Source of the DNA: Corythucha ciliata
Taxonomy: Eukaryota; Arthropoda; Insecta; Hemiptera; Tingidae
Assembly (NCBI GenBank): GCA_038030265.1
Contig: CM075939.1
Location: 5,375,253 to 5,439,252 of the forward strand
DNA: 64,000 bases
Reading direction: 5' to 3'
Positions 35,201-50,200 of this stretch are shown here, piece after piece. The translations under genes and the position numbers were made by a program. How positions within the stretch are numbered: the stretch's first letter is position 1; each line of letters opens with the position of its first letter. The notes below the pieces were generated by a model. It was not told where the DNA came from. It searched no databases and saw only the letters and a program-made list of their open reading frames with translations.

Positions 35201-38200
35201 GGGTCGATAGCGCCAAGTTGCGTTTATGGGGACCGCCAGTGGTGATGGTGCTGCGAAGGGGGTTGACCGCCCCTGGTCCGCGCACATGCACGGGGTATGC
35301 GTGTTCACATTACGCGGATAAAAACCGAGAAAAGGCGCTAATTCGCGGCCAAATTGAGAAAAAACGCTAATTAGCAACTAAAACTACTAGTTGTAAAAAA
35401 GTAGCCAAAAATATAAAAATGTTAATTCGCAAATAAACCTGAGAAAAAGTGCAAATTCGTGGCTAAATATGGAAAAAAAGGCTAATTCGCGGCACACAGT
35501 ACGTCAGCGTGACCCCCCACCCATGGCCCATGTATCGGAAATGTAGTTGCGTGAATGTGTCCGGGAGGGGGGAGGGTCATCCCTTGAAGATGCCGCCCGG
35601 TCAAGGCCGTTGAGAGAATATTCGGGCAAGGGGGATGGGAACTCAACAAGACCCTTCCTTCACTGACGCCAGACACCCCCCTCCTCCACCGTCAAACGTT
35701 TTAGTATTTCGTCTAATATTTTGAACGACAAAAATGCCCAACCCCGTCAAAGCTCCGAAACCACAACAAATACCTCCAAAACTCAGCAAAGCTCGTAATG
35801 GCAGCAAAGCTCGTAATGGCAGCAAAGCTCCAAACTGGAACAAAGCTTCAAACCACAGCAAGGTATCAACCACGAAAAATATAACCACAATAAAGCTCCA
35901 ACCACAGTAAAGCTCCCAACCATAATAAGGCTCCAACCACAGCAAAGCTACAAACCTACAGCAGAGCTCAAAACCACAGCAAAACTCCAGAGACAAGCTC
36001 TAACCACAATAAAGCTCCAACCACAGCAACGCTCCAAACCTCAGCAAAACACTAAATCCCAGCAAAACTCCGCAGACAAGATTCAACCACAATAAAGCTA
36101 TAACAGCTTTCAAACCACATGAAAGCGGCTTAGAGCTTTCAAAACCACATGAAAGCGGGAAACTATAGCAAATCTCCAGAGACGAGCTCTATAACTACAA
36201 TGAAGGTCCAACCACAGCAAGGGTCCAACCACAGCAAAGATCCAACCACAGCAAAGGTCCAACCACAGCAAAGGTCCAACCACAGCAAAGGTCCAACCAC
36301 AGCAAAGGTCCAACCACAGCAAAGGTCCAACCACAGCAAAGTTCCAACCCAGAAAAAGTCGAACCACAGTAAAGCTCCGACCATAGTAAATCTACTAACC
36401 ACAGCAAAGCTTCAAACCACAGCAAAGCTCAAAACCTCAGCAAAACACTTAAACTCCAGAGACAAGCGGTCAAGCGCGAATGATCGCCATTTTTAATGCG
36501 TGAATTCCCAGTTTGGTTATTTTAAAGGGCACATATATTGTCAGCTTTTAGCCATTTCCAAGGCTAGGAAAGCCAACTTGCCAATTGTGCGAGAATTGCC
36601 CCTTTAGGCTTTTTTTAGGGAGCATTTAGTAATATTTGTCGTTTTTAGGACGTGGAACACGCAGTTTGGCCATTTTTAGGGCACGAATCATCGGTGGTGG
36701 TGGGGGGAGGGACACCCTTGGATGAGCTCTTGAGAGTAACAGCGCAAGACCAGGGAGTATGAGCTGTCCGTGGAACGGGGCAACTCGCAGGGTGTTCCTC
36801 AAATTCTTCCAAAACAAACCAAAATTTGAACTTTGTGGGGGGAAGGGGGGGTGAAGGTCGACTCAACGGGTTTCATACGATTAAAATCAGAATTTCCAGG
36901 GTTTTGGCTTATTGCAAAGAGCGATTTCGCGGGCCTCCCTCCATTCAAAATCAAAATTTGGCCCTTTCAAAGCCCAATAAAACTCAATTTCGTGGTATTG
37001 ACTCCCTTAAAAGCCCATTTTTCGGGCTTGACTCATTGACTAAAAAAAAGACAATTTCTTAGGGTTTCGTCCTTTAAAGAAACCCATTCCAATCCGCCAA
37101 AAAACCGTTTTTTAGCGAGCTTAAATCGCGGAAAGGGTTTTCTAGTGAGTGAAATAGTTTTTTGCGACTCACAACCATCAAAAATATATTTTGAGCCAGT
37201 AAAATCAACAAAATTGGGTTCCTATAACCTATAATGAGCCATGCCGCCACATTGGCGCTGTTGTGTGCTTTTTTTTGGCGAGCGAAAACCAATAATTTGG
37301 TTTACGGCTAGATTCGCGAGTGTGTGTGTGTTTTTTTGTGAGCCAGAATCGCACCAACATTATGGGGTTTTTGTAAGCAAAATCCGTAACATTGAAGTTT
37401 CATTGATCCGGACTGGCGAAAATGTTTTTTTTAGTGAGCCCAGACCCGCCCAAAAAATATTTGGCCAAGCAGATTCGCGGAAATGTGTGTGTGTTTTTTT
37501 TTTTGAGTGAGACAGACTCGCGAAAACGGGTTTTCACTTAGCCAAATCCACGAAATTGGTTTTTTTCAGTGAGTTGGACCCACGAAATGGGGTTTATAAC
37601 TATAACTCAGACCCGCGAAAATATTTTTTTGGAGAGCCGAAACCCGCAAAAAGTATTTAGCGACTGAAATCCGTGAAATTGGCGTTATTATAGCCTCTAT
37701 AACGCCAATTTCCTCCCATTGAGCCAAGACTCGTGGAAATAGTTGTATAACCCACCGAAACGACGAAAATTGAGGGTTTTTTTTATTACTTACTATTGCC
37801 AAACTCGTAAAAATAGCGTTTTAGGAGCCGAAATGGTGAGCATGTTTTCTTTTTTAGCCAGCGAAATCAGAAAAGTATGATTTTCAGTGATCCAGACTTG
37901 CGAAAATGGTTTTTTTAATGAGCCAGACTCGTGAAAACGGGTTTTTTAGCGTACGACATTCTACGATGAGTGACGATTTAGTTGAAAGAAAACGGTCTTT
38001 CACGAGCGAAATAAGCGTTTTGATGAGCCAGACCCGTGAAAATTGTCTTTTAGCGAGACAAAATTCAATATTTTGGGCGTTTTTTATGATCCCAACTTGC
38101 CAAAATGGTTTTTTTAGTGAGCCAGACCCGTGAAAATTTGAGTGAGGCGTTTGAGTTAGCCAGACGCGTGAAAATTGTTTTTAAGAGAGCCAAATCCTCG

Positions 38201-41200
38201 AAAATTGTTTCCTTTTTTTCTTCTTCTTTAGTAGTGAAAAGAACTTGCAATAATAGCGCTTTAGCAAGCCAGGATCGCAAAAATGTTTTTTTAGCGAGCG
38301 AAATCAGAGAAATAGGAGTTTTAGTGAGCCAGACTTGCGAAACTTGTTTCCATTGAGTAGAGTTCGCAAAAATTGGGTTTGAACTAGAACCAGAACCACA
38401 AGCGTCACGTGAAATTAGGTTGGTCATGAGCCAGACTCGTGAAAATGGCGTTTTAGCGAGTCGGGGTCGCAAAAACCGGGTTTTTCAGCGAGCGAAATCA
38501 GAGAAATGGGATTTTTTGCGAGCCAGGCTTGTGAAAATGTTTTGTTTTGTTTTTTTCATGCGCTAGACTGGCGAAACTTTTTTCCTAGTGAGCAGAATGT
38601 GCGAAATTGATTTTGTATTGAACCAGAACCACGAAAATGGTTTTTAAGCGAGTGCAACCCGTGAAATTGGACTTTAAAGTAGCCATATAGTTGCTAAAAT
38701 GGGGTTTTTAGAGAACCACAGACGCGCGAAAATGGATTTTTAGAGAGCCAGAATTGCAAGTAGAGATTATTAGCCAAAGAAATCATTTACATTGGATTCT
38801 TAATAGTCCAAGGCCAGCGAAAATAGCGTGTTTGTGAGTCAGAATCTTTAATAAAAATTAATAAATTTATGGTCCATCTCTGTTTACTAGAGCCTTCGAA
38901 GTCTACAACGCACGCTTGTCTTCTTACCGTGAGGACGTGTACGGTGTGAATGTGTAAGTGCAAGAACTGCACCCTCCCCCCCCCACACCATCACACAACA
39001 TTGGAAAACCTTCCCACTACACGCTCATGACACAGGTGGGCGAGATTGTTCGTTTTAAGTGGAGACGAATCGTCTGATTCCTGAGTCACCTTTACCTTTT
39101 TTCAGGACTTGGTTGCGTCGATGGCTAGAATTTTTGGAGTTCACGGCCCCTTTGAACCCTAATTTGTATAGATTTGGCACTCTACAGAACCCAATTTTAC
39201 GATTTCAGCTAATTCAATAACTAATTTCGCCTTTGCTTCCTGAAGAATGAACAATTCCGTCGATTTCGGGTCTGCCAAAACCCGAATTTTTCCCATCTGG
39301 CTCGTCAAAAACCAAATTTCGCCGAGTCAGCTCACTAAAAATAGCCAATAGATTCAACGCCCTAAAATCAAAATTTCCAGTGGCTCATTTGCTATTTTAA
39401 AAATCTAATAATTTGCGGAAAGCTGCATTTTGACCCCCCCCCCTCCGGCCCCTCACCATAACTCGACCACTTGCTTACCTTTGACTGCAAAGACTGTAAT
39501 TTCTTGTCAGCCTCACTGTATTTGGACTCTAGCGTTTTCTTCTCACCCAGCAAATCGTTGTTAATTTTCTCCAGGTCCCTTAATTTATTTGTCAGTTCAT
39601 CGTGCTATTTATAAACATTTTTGTTTTTTTAAATCGAAAATTTTTACCAATGAGATAGACGCGTTTCGTACCTCTTTTTCAGTTTTTAAAAGTTTTTCTT
39701 TCTTCGATGCCAACAGTTTTTCCGTCTTTTTTATTTTTTCCTCGGCTTCTTTCAATTTATTTTCTAATTCTTCCACTTTTCTGTTAACCTCGTCAGTCTA
39801 AAACACGCGTATTTTATTTATTTAGCCGAAAATTCGTTGGGTTTTGAAGGAACCTTTTACCTTTTTGGAGCCAGTTTTTTCTGTCTCAATTTTTTGCTTC
39901 AAAGCCGAAATTTCTTTCTTTTCTTTTTCTAAAATAAAGTGAAAGCGTTGAAATTGGAAATTATTAAGCCAATTAATTTAAATAAATCACCAAGTTCTGC
40001 CTTCAATTTATCCAGCTCGAGGTCCTTTTCTTTAATTTTTTTTTCTAGTTCAGTAATGGTGGAATTTAACTTTTCCTTTTCTTTGTCCAAGCTGGATTTG
40101 TTCTTTTCACTTTTATTTTTATCTGCGTAGTAAAACTTTTATTCAAAAGGGAGGCCAAGATATTTTAATGGTTGGAAGAAGGCAAACGTTACCGCTCTGT
40201 AAATCTTTCACTAATTTGTTCAATTTTTCAATTTCAGAGTCTTTTTTCGCCGCCTCCTCTTTGGCCTGTTTGATTTGCTCCTCGAATTTGACTCGCGTCG
40301 CCTCCAAATCCGATTTCAGACGTTGAACGTCTCGCTCTGTTTTGACACCGCCGTGTCTTTTTAAAAGAACGAGAATTTCACCGATTTCACACTCGAGGTC
40401 GTCGACCATTTTCTTTAGTTGAAGCTTCGTGGTAATGTCGGTGGGTTTTTTGGGCGTTCGTTTGACGTAAAACTCGGCGATTGTTTCAATCGCTTCGTCT
40501 TTAAGTCGATTGAGAGTCTCTTCGAGTTTCTTTTTGTCCGTCTCGACCTAAAAAATATTAATATTGTATCTTTTTTCAGGGAATGATGAAAGAAACCAGC
40601 GATCTTCACTTTTTTAAGTTGATTTTTGAGCTTTTCAAGCTCTCCGATGGCAAGCGGACCCTGTTTGGTACCTGGAGATTTATTCGATGCCTCCAGTTCC
40701 TTGATCTGTGTTGCACGTTGTACAAAATTATTTGTATTTACATAAAACGTTTTATACTACCTTTTTATTGCATTCTTCAAGTTGTTTTTCAAGTGCCGAG
40801 ATGGTCTTCACGTCGCCCGTCCGTTCCACTGAACTAGACCGCCGTGACGCACTCAACATAGTCAGCCTTCGATTCTCCATTTGAAGTTTATCATTCTCCT
40901 GTTCAAGATCCTGCGTCTTCATTCGAAGAACATTCGTTTCAGTTTCAATCACTTGAAGCTGCCGTTTCAGGTCCACCGCTTGCTGGTCGACGTCTAATGA
41001 TCTGGTACGTTTTATGGGGTGATTTTTACAGAATTATTCAGTATCAGTTGAGGATATCCTACCTGCTTTTTTGAAGGGATTTATTTTTTTTACCCCCTAC
41101 TGACAGTTCCGCGTGAAGCCTCTCGCATTCTCTTTCTTTTTCAATCACTTTCAGTCGAAGTTCACTCATTTCCTCCTCAAGAACCTGAAAAAAACAACAA

Positions 41201-44200
41201 CAACATATCGACGTTGTTCAATTTGCAAAGCGTCGCACCGCAAAGAGTCAAAAAACCTTAATTTTTTGATCGTAAACCCCGTCAGCTTTGCCCGGCTCGG
41301 CGGCTTGAATCTGCGAGCGTCGGACGGCAGCGATGGACGCCGTTTTATTATTTAATTTCTCTTGAAGCTCTTGAACTTTCCTTTTGTGGTGATCACCTTC
41401 CACTTCAAGATCTTCAACTTTTCGTCGCAAAACGGCCGCTTCCTGGGTATAGCGAATTGTCAAGGTTTGTATTAGAACGGGCCAACTCAAGATTGACTCG
41501 CTGCGCGAACACGAACCTGCTCGCTGAGCTCCAATAAAACTCGAAGCTCAGACGGATCTTCTTCATCGGAAATGCCTTCGTCTTTTTCAACTGGCTCTGG
41601 TGTAAGATTATGCGACGGGCTGTGTCTCCGCGCTTTACATAAAAACAAATGATAAATCGCCTATTATTCTCCGAAAGATGTTCAAAAATCCACAAAATAA
41701 ATGGTGAACTCCATGCTTTTTAGTGACATCGCGATATTTAGTGAGATTAAAGCGAATAATTCCAAGTCAAATTATGTGAAAAAATTAGTTTGAGAGTGAA
41801 ACAATTTTTTTTTTCTCCAAAACTACTACGCCAGACCTACTTCTGGCCTTGGTAGCCATTTTCTTTAGTTGCAAAACCAAAGATTCATTATCGTCCTCAA
41901 CGCGCGATGATTTCTTACGAAGGTTTGCAGCCTGAGAACAATAAAAACCAGGGGGTTTAAAAAAAAAGTTACACACTTCGTGCAAAATGAGCCCCTGATA
42001 AAGAATTGCGGAAAAATAATTATGTATAGGTACTTATTTTGGGGCTAAAATAGTCGTGGAATTGGAAATTCCAGTAGTATGCTCCCGCTAAATTGAAGTT
42101 TAAGGGTTGAAATAGCAAGTTTCTGAAATAACCAGCCGCGAAATAACAATTTTGGGGTTGAATTTCAGGGTTCAAGTTCACGGGGAGTTGAGAGTATAGC
42201 CGTGAATTGAAAGTTTTGAGAGACATAGTTCTGTGGGACAGAGGGTTGGGGGGGGGGGGTGCACCAGTAATATTTTAGGGCCAGAGTGCGGTTATCCGGT
42301 GGTCCCAAAGTCTCGCCTTTCGAGGCCCGCGTACGTCATTTGTACCTCTCTGATTAGTTGTGCTCTATTGCCCCCCGCACTACACGCGGCCTATTCTGGT
42401 CAATGTGCGATTTTGTATCGCGCCGCGCTAACTTTTGGTATAAAAATAGATTGTCGAACTTGTCACTAAACGTCTATTCATCCCCGAAACAGATCTGAAT
42501 GTGCAGAGAAAGGGTTATCATCCGTTAAAAATATGGCACTTCTGCTGTCGTTCTAACCTTCTTCTCCGGATTTTTCAGTCCAAAAATTGACAATTTTGCC
42601 CCAGAAAGTGCTAAACTGAAATTGTTGGTGCCTTGAGACTCCCTCTAGGCCCAGTAAATTTGGAAATTTAGCGCTTGAAACTGGGCCCCTCCATCTAACA
42701 ATAATTGAGAGAGCGTTCTTCCAAGTGGGAAAATTACGGATGTCCGGGTACCACAGCAATACTTCGGTGTGCGGCGCATGCGCAAAAGTAGCCTACACAC
42801 TGAAAATACCTCCCCAGTTCGTTTTTAGTGAGCTAAAACACATAAAATTAACTTTTTTAAAGCCTTTTCAGTAAGCCGAACGAAATTTGTTTAATTAGTG
42901 AGCCAGACCTGCGAAAATAATTTTTTTCCTCGAGCGAAACGTACAAAATTTGACGTTTTAGTGAGCCAGACTCGCCCAAATATTTTTCCAGTGAGCGTAA
43001 TCTGACATATTGGATTTTCACTGAACCAAATATCAGCAAAAATGTTCGTATAGTGTGCAAAATCTCGGGGAATTGGTTTCTGAATGCTGCAAATTTGCGG
43101 TAATATTAGTTTTTCAGCGAGAAAAAAATCCGTCAAAATTGTTTATTTGGTGAGTCCGACGGCGAAATCGGTGTTTTAGCGATCTAGAATCACGAAAATA
43201 GGTTTTTAGCCGGCGAATTCCACGAAATTTGACTCTTAAAATGAGCCAGAATCACCCCCAGAATGGGTTTTTAGCAAGGCAAAATCAGAGGCATTGGTTT
43301 TACAGTAGGCCGTGCCCGCAAAAATGGGTTTTTAGCGAGCAAAATTAACGTTTGATTGAGGACAATGACAATGCCCGAAAAATTGTTTTATACGACCAGA
43401 AAATCCACGAAATTTTAGTTTTAATAGTCCAGTCACTCGTGAAAGTATTATTGTTTTTTTACGACCGATAATCGCGGAAATTGCTTTTTAGTGAGCAAAA
43501 TCCGTGAATTTGGCCGCTTTTAGTGAGTCAGAACCACGAAAATAGGTTTTTAAGCGAGTGAGACCATTTTTTTGTGAGCCAGCGATCGAAATCGGCGTCT
43601 TATCGTGAGTCGCAGGGCAGCAAATTAGTGAAAAACGCTAAAATTCGTGGTAGAAATTGTGAAAAATCGCGAAATAGCGGCTAAAATGAAGAAAACCGCT
43701 GATTCGCGGCCAATAAATTGAGAAAAAGCACTAATTAAATTGCGGCTGTAATATTATGATAAATCGCTGATTCGTCGATAAAATTCAGATAAAAAAAAAC
43801 ACTAATCCGCTAATTTTCAGCTGAAATTGAGGAAAATAGAAAACAAAAGGCGCTAATTCGAGGCTAGATGGGCGAAAAGAAACGCATATATTCACGGCTA
43901 AAATTGAGAAAAATTGCTTAATAGCGGCTAATATTATTTTTAAAAAAGTTAATTTGCGGCCGAAGTTCAGAAAACTCTCTGTTATGGCTAAAACTGGGAA
44001 AAAGCGCCAATCCATAACTAAAAGTGAGGAAAACGTTAATGCGGGGCTAAAATATGAAAAAAAAAAATTATTTTCTGCTAATATTGATAACATTACTAAT
44101 TAGCACGGCTAAAATTGAGAAAAACGCTAATTTTCTTGCAAATCAAGAAATATAGTGCTAATTCAATGAAAAATTAGCTAATTTGCAGCTCATATTAAGG

Positions 44201-47200
44201 AAAACGCCAGTTTGCGGCTAACAATTGCAAATAATCGCTAACTCACGGGACAATAACGCAACTTCGCTGCAACAATTGAGCAAAAGTGCTAGTTCGTCCG
44301 GTGTACAGAGGGCATTTTACGCCTGACATGTAGGAAAAACGCTAATTCACGGCCAATTAGGCCGTGAGGCTAGAATTTAAAAAAAAGCTATTTCGAGGCT
44401 AAAATTGAGAAAAATGGCAAGTTCGCTACTGGAATTGCGTGAAGTGGATAGTGGAGAGCGCGCGCGGGAATTTGCATCTAAATAAGGGAAAAAAGGTAAT
44501 TCACGGCTGAAATTGAGAAAAATGGTTGCTAAAATTCATGAAAACGCTAATTTCGAGCTCAGATTGACAAAATGTGATAATCTGCTGCTAAAAATGGAAA
44601 CATAATAAAATTGAGGAAAACGCCGCAACTCGTGGCTGAAATTGTGAAAAATTCGCGATTTGACAAGATGAAAACGCTGCTTCGCTGTCAAAAATTGATA
44701 AAAAGTGCTTGAATTAGAGGAAAACCACTAATTCACGGATGAATTGTAGTAAAAGCTCCAACTCGCGGCTAAAATTGATAACAATTTAAATTGGCGGTCA
44801 ATTCACGGCTTCTGGCAACTTTTTGGCTACATTTTGAGACAAAGGCAAATTCGTGGCAATTGTTAAGGGGGAAAATGCTAATTCGTGGCTGAAATAATAA
44901 TAATAAAAGTGACTCGTCGCGATCAAAATTTAGAAAAATCGCCCACTTGGTGTTGAAATCGCGCTAACCTGTGTCTAAAATAAGGAAAAGGCCATAATCA
45001 AACGCTACGTAAGTAATCAATTTAACCCCAAAACTAGCCATATATCTTGATTTCAGCCGTGAATTAGCGTTTCTCCTAATTTCAGCTCTTAGTGAGCCAT
45101 CAATGAGAGTTTTTTCCGCCAATTTTCGCTGCAAATTATACGCTTTTTCTGAATTTTATCCGCGAGTTACCGCATTATCCTCATTTAGCCATGGATTCGC
45201 GATTTTGTTATCACTTTCAGCCACGAAGTTACCTTTAGAAGCCACAAATAGCGTTTTCTCCATTTTAACCACGAATTAGCGTGTTTTTACACGTCAGCGC
45301 TTCTTCTCAATTTTATCGGTGAGTTACCGATTATCCCCTATTTTGGCCGCGAATTAGCGATTTATCCGAATTTTGCAGTGAATTCGTGTTTTTCCTGATT
45401 TCTCAATTTCTGATTCGCTGCTAAAAATGGGGAAAATGCTAATTTGCGGCTAAAATGGCAGAAAACGCCAATTGTGGCCAGAATTGAGAAAACACGCAAA
45501 CGGGATAAAAGCGCTACTACGCTGCTAAAATTGAGAACTGAGAAGAAGCGCTAATCTGTAGCTAAATGTAAAACCAAATTGCTAATACGGAGCTAAAATG
45601 TTTTAAAAAATGCTGATTTGAGGTTTGAAAAAATCAATTTTTAGTCGAGCTAAAATTAGGAGAAAGGCTGATTTTCAGCTCAAATTGAGAAAAAGTGCTA
45701 ATAGGGAAAAACGGCTAATCTGCTGCTAAAATTGTGGAAAACGCCAATTCATGACTAAAATTGAGAAAATTTGTGAATTCACGGGCTAGAAGCGCTGCTA
45801 AAATTCACAAATAAAAATGCTAATTTGCGGCTTGAAATAATCAATGCCTGGCCCAAATTTTAGCCTGCCTAAAAATCGGGAGAAAGGCTAATTTTCAGCC
45901 TAAATTGAGGGGAAATCTAATTCACTGGTAAAAAAAAAAAAAAAAAATTAAAAATCACCAATTTGCACCTAAAATTGAGTAAAACGCCTGTTCGTGGCTT
46001 CTTAAGGCAAAATTGAGGTTATAAATGAGAAAAATCGTCAACTTATTGTTATATGGGTAAACAAAAAACAAAAAACGGCTTATTTGTGGCCATAAAAAAA
46101 CGCTAAATCATAGCGCCTCATCGCGCCCATTTTGACGCCCTATTCAGTCGCCGTTGGTGGAGGGGGTAAATGCACCCGCTAGCCCCCCTCTAGATCCGGC
46201 TCTGGAATTTTTCTACGTTTTACCAGCAAATTAGAGTTTCCCTATAATTTTCACCGTGGATTACCGAATTTTTTCACTATATCTGGCCCGAAGTTATACC
46301 TTCGGAAGCCGCAAATTGACGTTTTCTCCATTTAATCCGCGAACTTCAGCGCTTCTTATAAATTTTATCGATGAATTTACCGATTTTTCTCCCATTTAAG
46401 CCGCTAATCAGCGATTTTTTGCCATTTTAGTAATTTTTTAAACATTTTAGCCGTAAATTAGCGAATTATCTAAATATTGCAGTGAATTCATGTTTTTCCT
46501 GATTTCAGCCGCTACTTATTAGCAACTTTTCTCACTTGTAGCTGCTAATTAGCGATTTGTTTCGCTTTAGCTATGGATTAGCGTTTTTTCGGAGTTTATT
46601 GAGCCATGAACTTGCCTTCAGAAGCTGAAAATTGTCGTTTCCATATACTCTTATAGCCTCTAAGTAGCGCATTTTTTCTTTCAATTTATTCTGCCAAGGA
46701 TACTTGATTTTAGCCGTTAAAGAGCGATATTCCCCAATTTCATCCGCGAGATAGTTCTTTTTAAACAATTTTCCCACGAATTAGCGTTTTTTTCTCTCAC
46801 TTATAGCCCTGAATTAGCGTTTTTTCAGATTGAGCCTCGTGCTTACGTTCTGAATAATCCGATAATTCATGTTTTCATAATATTAGTTGCGAATTAGCGC
46901 TTTTTCACGTTTTTTTCGTGAATTAGAGTGTTTCGTAATTAATAAATTAATTAAAACTGATGTTATTTGGACTACGATGGAAGGGCATAGCCCAACACGA
47001 TTCGAGTTTCGAGAAAAATTGGCTCCACGACGGGATTTGAACCCGCAACCTCTGGATTACTAGTCCAACACGCTGCCAATTGCGCCACGAAGACGCCTTT
47101 GGGAGTCGTACCCCGAGGGATAAGCTAAGGCAAACCCCACCCAGGTCGTTAATTTTAAACGCGAATTACTGTTTTTTACACTTTATCCGCGATTTTAGAG

Positions 47201-50200
47201 CTTTTTCTCAATTTTAGTCGTGAAGTAACGTTTTACCTCGTGCATTAGCTAGGTATGTATTTTTCTGAATTTTATCCGTGATTTAGCACTTATTGCACTT
47301 CTGTCCGTGGATCAGTTATTTTCTCAATAATTTCAGCCGTGAATTAGCCATTTATCTTAATTTCAGCCTCAAATTAGCGTTATTTCCAATTTTGGTCAGG
47401 ATTAAGAGGGCACTTAGCCTTATAGACCCTAATATTTAGGGGTTCAATTGATAAACTGTTATACGTTCCTGAAATCTACAATTTTTGGGCGTAAAACGTT
47501 TTCGATGAACTAAATTTGACAGTTAACCACGAGGATCGAGGAAGAAAGTGTGTTTTTTAAATGGAATTGTTTTTAAACTGTTAGAATGAGGAAAACGTCG
47601 AATGGTACGGTTGTACGACATACAAGCATCAGAAACGCAGGCATGAACGAGATAGAGGGTGGCTTAAAAAAGACATAATCCGCGTTAGTGGAAACACACT
47701 TTTGCACAAAAACGACACCGAGAAATGACTAATAGACGACTCATTTTCGTTTTGTTTTTTTTTTTTTACCTATTGGAAGGAAAAGCATTTCCAACGGTGA
47801 CAAACGGACAAAAGGAAATGATGTTGCCCTCGAAAATGGCGTCGGGAAAGCTAATTTTGTCGGTTCAACTGATGTTTGCACCAAGGTATCAACGAATCGT
47901 TTTTTACACGGTGCGACCACTGCGTCCGTTTGTGTCGCCCGCGACTCACGGTGAGTCGGTCGCAAGTCGACTGTTTGCACCGATTGATCCGTAACGTTTA
48001 CTCTATTTAATGTCACCGTTAGATGTTCCTGAGCGGTCTTTCCGCTCTTTTTTTGAAGTAACGTTTTTTTCGTTTGAAGTCGTAAAATCTACGAAAAATC
48101 ACTGGGATCTGTATGGGGTTTTCTCCGCGTGGGTTTAATTTTAGGATGGTCGGAATGGGGGGGGGGGGGTTCGAATCCGTAGATAAATGTAGAAAAATAA
48201 TTTTTATCGCACAAAGTACCTCTTCCTCGGCGAATCGAAGTTGCTCCCTGAGATCCGCCTCCCGTTCCAGTGAATCTTGAAGGTCTCGAAGAAGTTGTAC
48301 TGGGTCTTCTTGTGAATCTCCACGAGTAAGGGATTCCCTTGACATTTTCTGTGCAAAATATAAAATCATTCCGAGTTCAACATAAAAAAAAAATCGGAGC
48401 TCCTACATCGGTCGACGATGATCTGGCGATGCTACCCAATTTGGGAGCTTTCTTCTTGATCGGTGGTGCTCCTCCGGAGGATTTGTCTTTGTCTGTAGTT
48501 TTCAGTTTGCTGTTGGCATCATCAAGTTCCTTTTGCAATCTTGCAGCCGCCTGGAACAATATTAAATCGATGGCTTCACTCGAGTTTGGGGAATAATCAT
48601 TTCGGAGTTGCTCTTCAATACCTCATTCGCAACGCTAAGATCGTGCTCTAGCTGTTTTATCCTTTCGACCTTGTCCAACCCAGTTTGACCTCCTGCTACC
48701 TGGAAATCGCCCGGAATCACTTTTTGTAAACTCTCTAGGGTGCGTGGGTGGGGGAGTGGGTGTTGAAAACTCACTTCCCGACATTTTCTCTCAGCCTCCA
48801 GCTTCTCAGCCTCCAACTGCTCCGCTTTCCTTTCCGCTTTTCTCAGTTTAAAGGAAAGGATGCGACAGTTTTTTGTTTGCTGCTCCAATTCTTTCTTGAG
48901 CGAAGTATACTCATCTGCCCTGTCTTCTCTAACAAATAGGGTCGTTGAGTTAGCTGTTTTAAGCACGGGATGATGCTTTTTATATACCGAAATTTATCTT
49001 GAATCTCGTCCATTTCATCCGCCATATCCCTCAACTCTTTCTGTATTTCACCGTTCTTGGACGTCAGCTCTTTACAAAGCTTATCAGACTTTTGAAGTTT
49101 CTCTTTAAGAGTCTGGATCTCACGTTGAGCTCCCGTCGCTCGAACCACTTGCAAATCAGTCTCTAACTCTCTCACTTTCTGACTCAAAGTTCGTTTCTCC
49201 TGTCTCAAATCCTCCGTTGTATTCGTCATTTCGTTCAGTTTTTGTTGAAGTTTCAGAACCTGACAGGGTGAGTTTAGCTTAAGGGGGTGTTGGTTGCGGG
49301 GGGGGGGGCGTTAAAAAAAATAAGAAAAAACCTCGGAAGCGGACGTCCGCGATGAAATAGTGTCCGATGATGCGAGCCTTCGAAGCATAAAGTCACTTTT
49401 TTCTCTTTCGGCCTTTTCACATCTTGCTTTCATAGCCGCAAGCTCTTTTTTGAGGCTTGACATCTCTTCCTATAATGGAAAAACAATCACGCTGGTGTTG
49501 TAGAATCAGATTTTGATGTGATGATCGCGGGAAACTACCTGGAGCGATTTGCCACTAATCGAAGACGATCTCGTTGATCGCTCGGTATCCTCTTCGCTGT
49601 CTGAGTCGACTTTCTTGAAAGTCGACTTATACGATAAAGGAGGCTTACTGTCTACTCTTGAAACGTTACTTGTAGAGTATTTGGACTGAAAAGAACCAAA
49701 AGATTGTAAGTTTGGTCAGAATTGGAGAAAAAATGAAGCATAAAAGAACGCACAAGTACTGATTCAGTTTTAGGTTGAGAGCTAGTCGACGATGACGAAG
49801 TAGTCGAGGTGGTGGTTTTTGGGGAGTCGTAGCCCTGCAGGCCTGACGACATCAGAGGTGACGTCCGGCGTCGAACAGTATATTGCGTTCTACGAGCGTC
49901 GTCTAAATTCCCTTTTATACGCGTAATATTTATTCCCAACTTTATAAATTAAATTATTAACTCACCCTCTATTGTATCCTCGTCTGGAAGTTTGGACCGC
50001 CGTCGTGGTAGAGTGATGCTCACCGTGACGCTGCTGGATTCATCTTTTGCGTCAGGAAGGCTTGTTGATGACGTCCAAGATGACGCAGCCCTTGTGCAGG
50101 ATCGAATTAATTTTTTTTTTTTTCAAGTCAAAGCAAGTAAGTTGTCCTTACCGAGACAATTCCTCTTTAGGCTCGTTTTTGCCAATTGTGCTGAGATTGG

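Noticed and set aside
36110..36496. Overlapping ORFs with Trp/Leu/Cys-rich or Gln/Ser/Lys-rich repeats on both strands
   Set aside because: Artefact of the 17-bp tandem repeat, open in several frames; no start context, splice or family support.
41094..41101. Donor at 41100 for exon 16 of the MTCL-like gene
   Set aside because: It looks a little better as a donor, but it leaves exon 17 out of phase; donor 41093 with acceptor 40994 keeps the frame.
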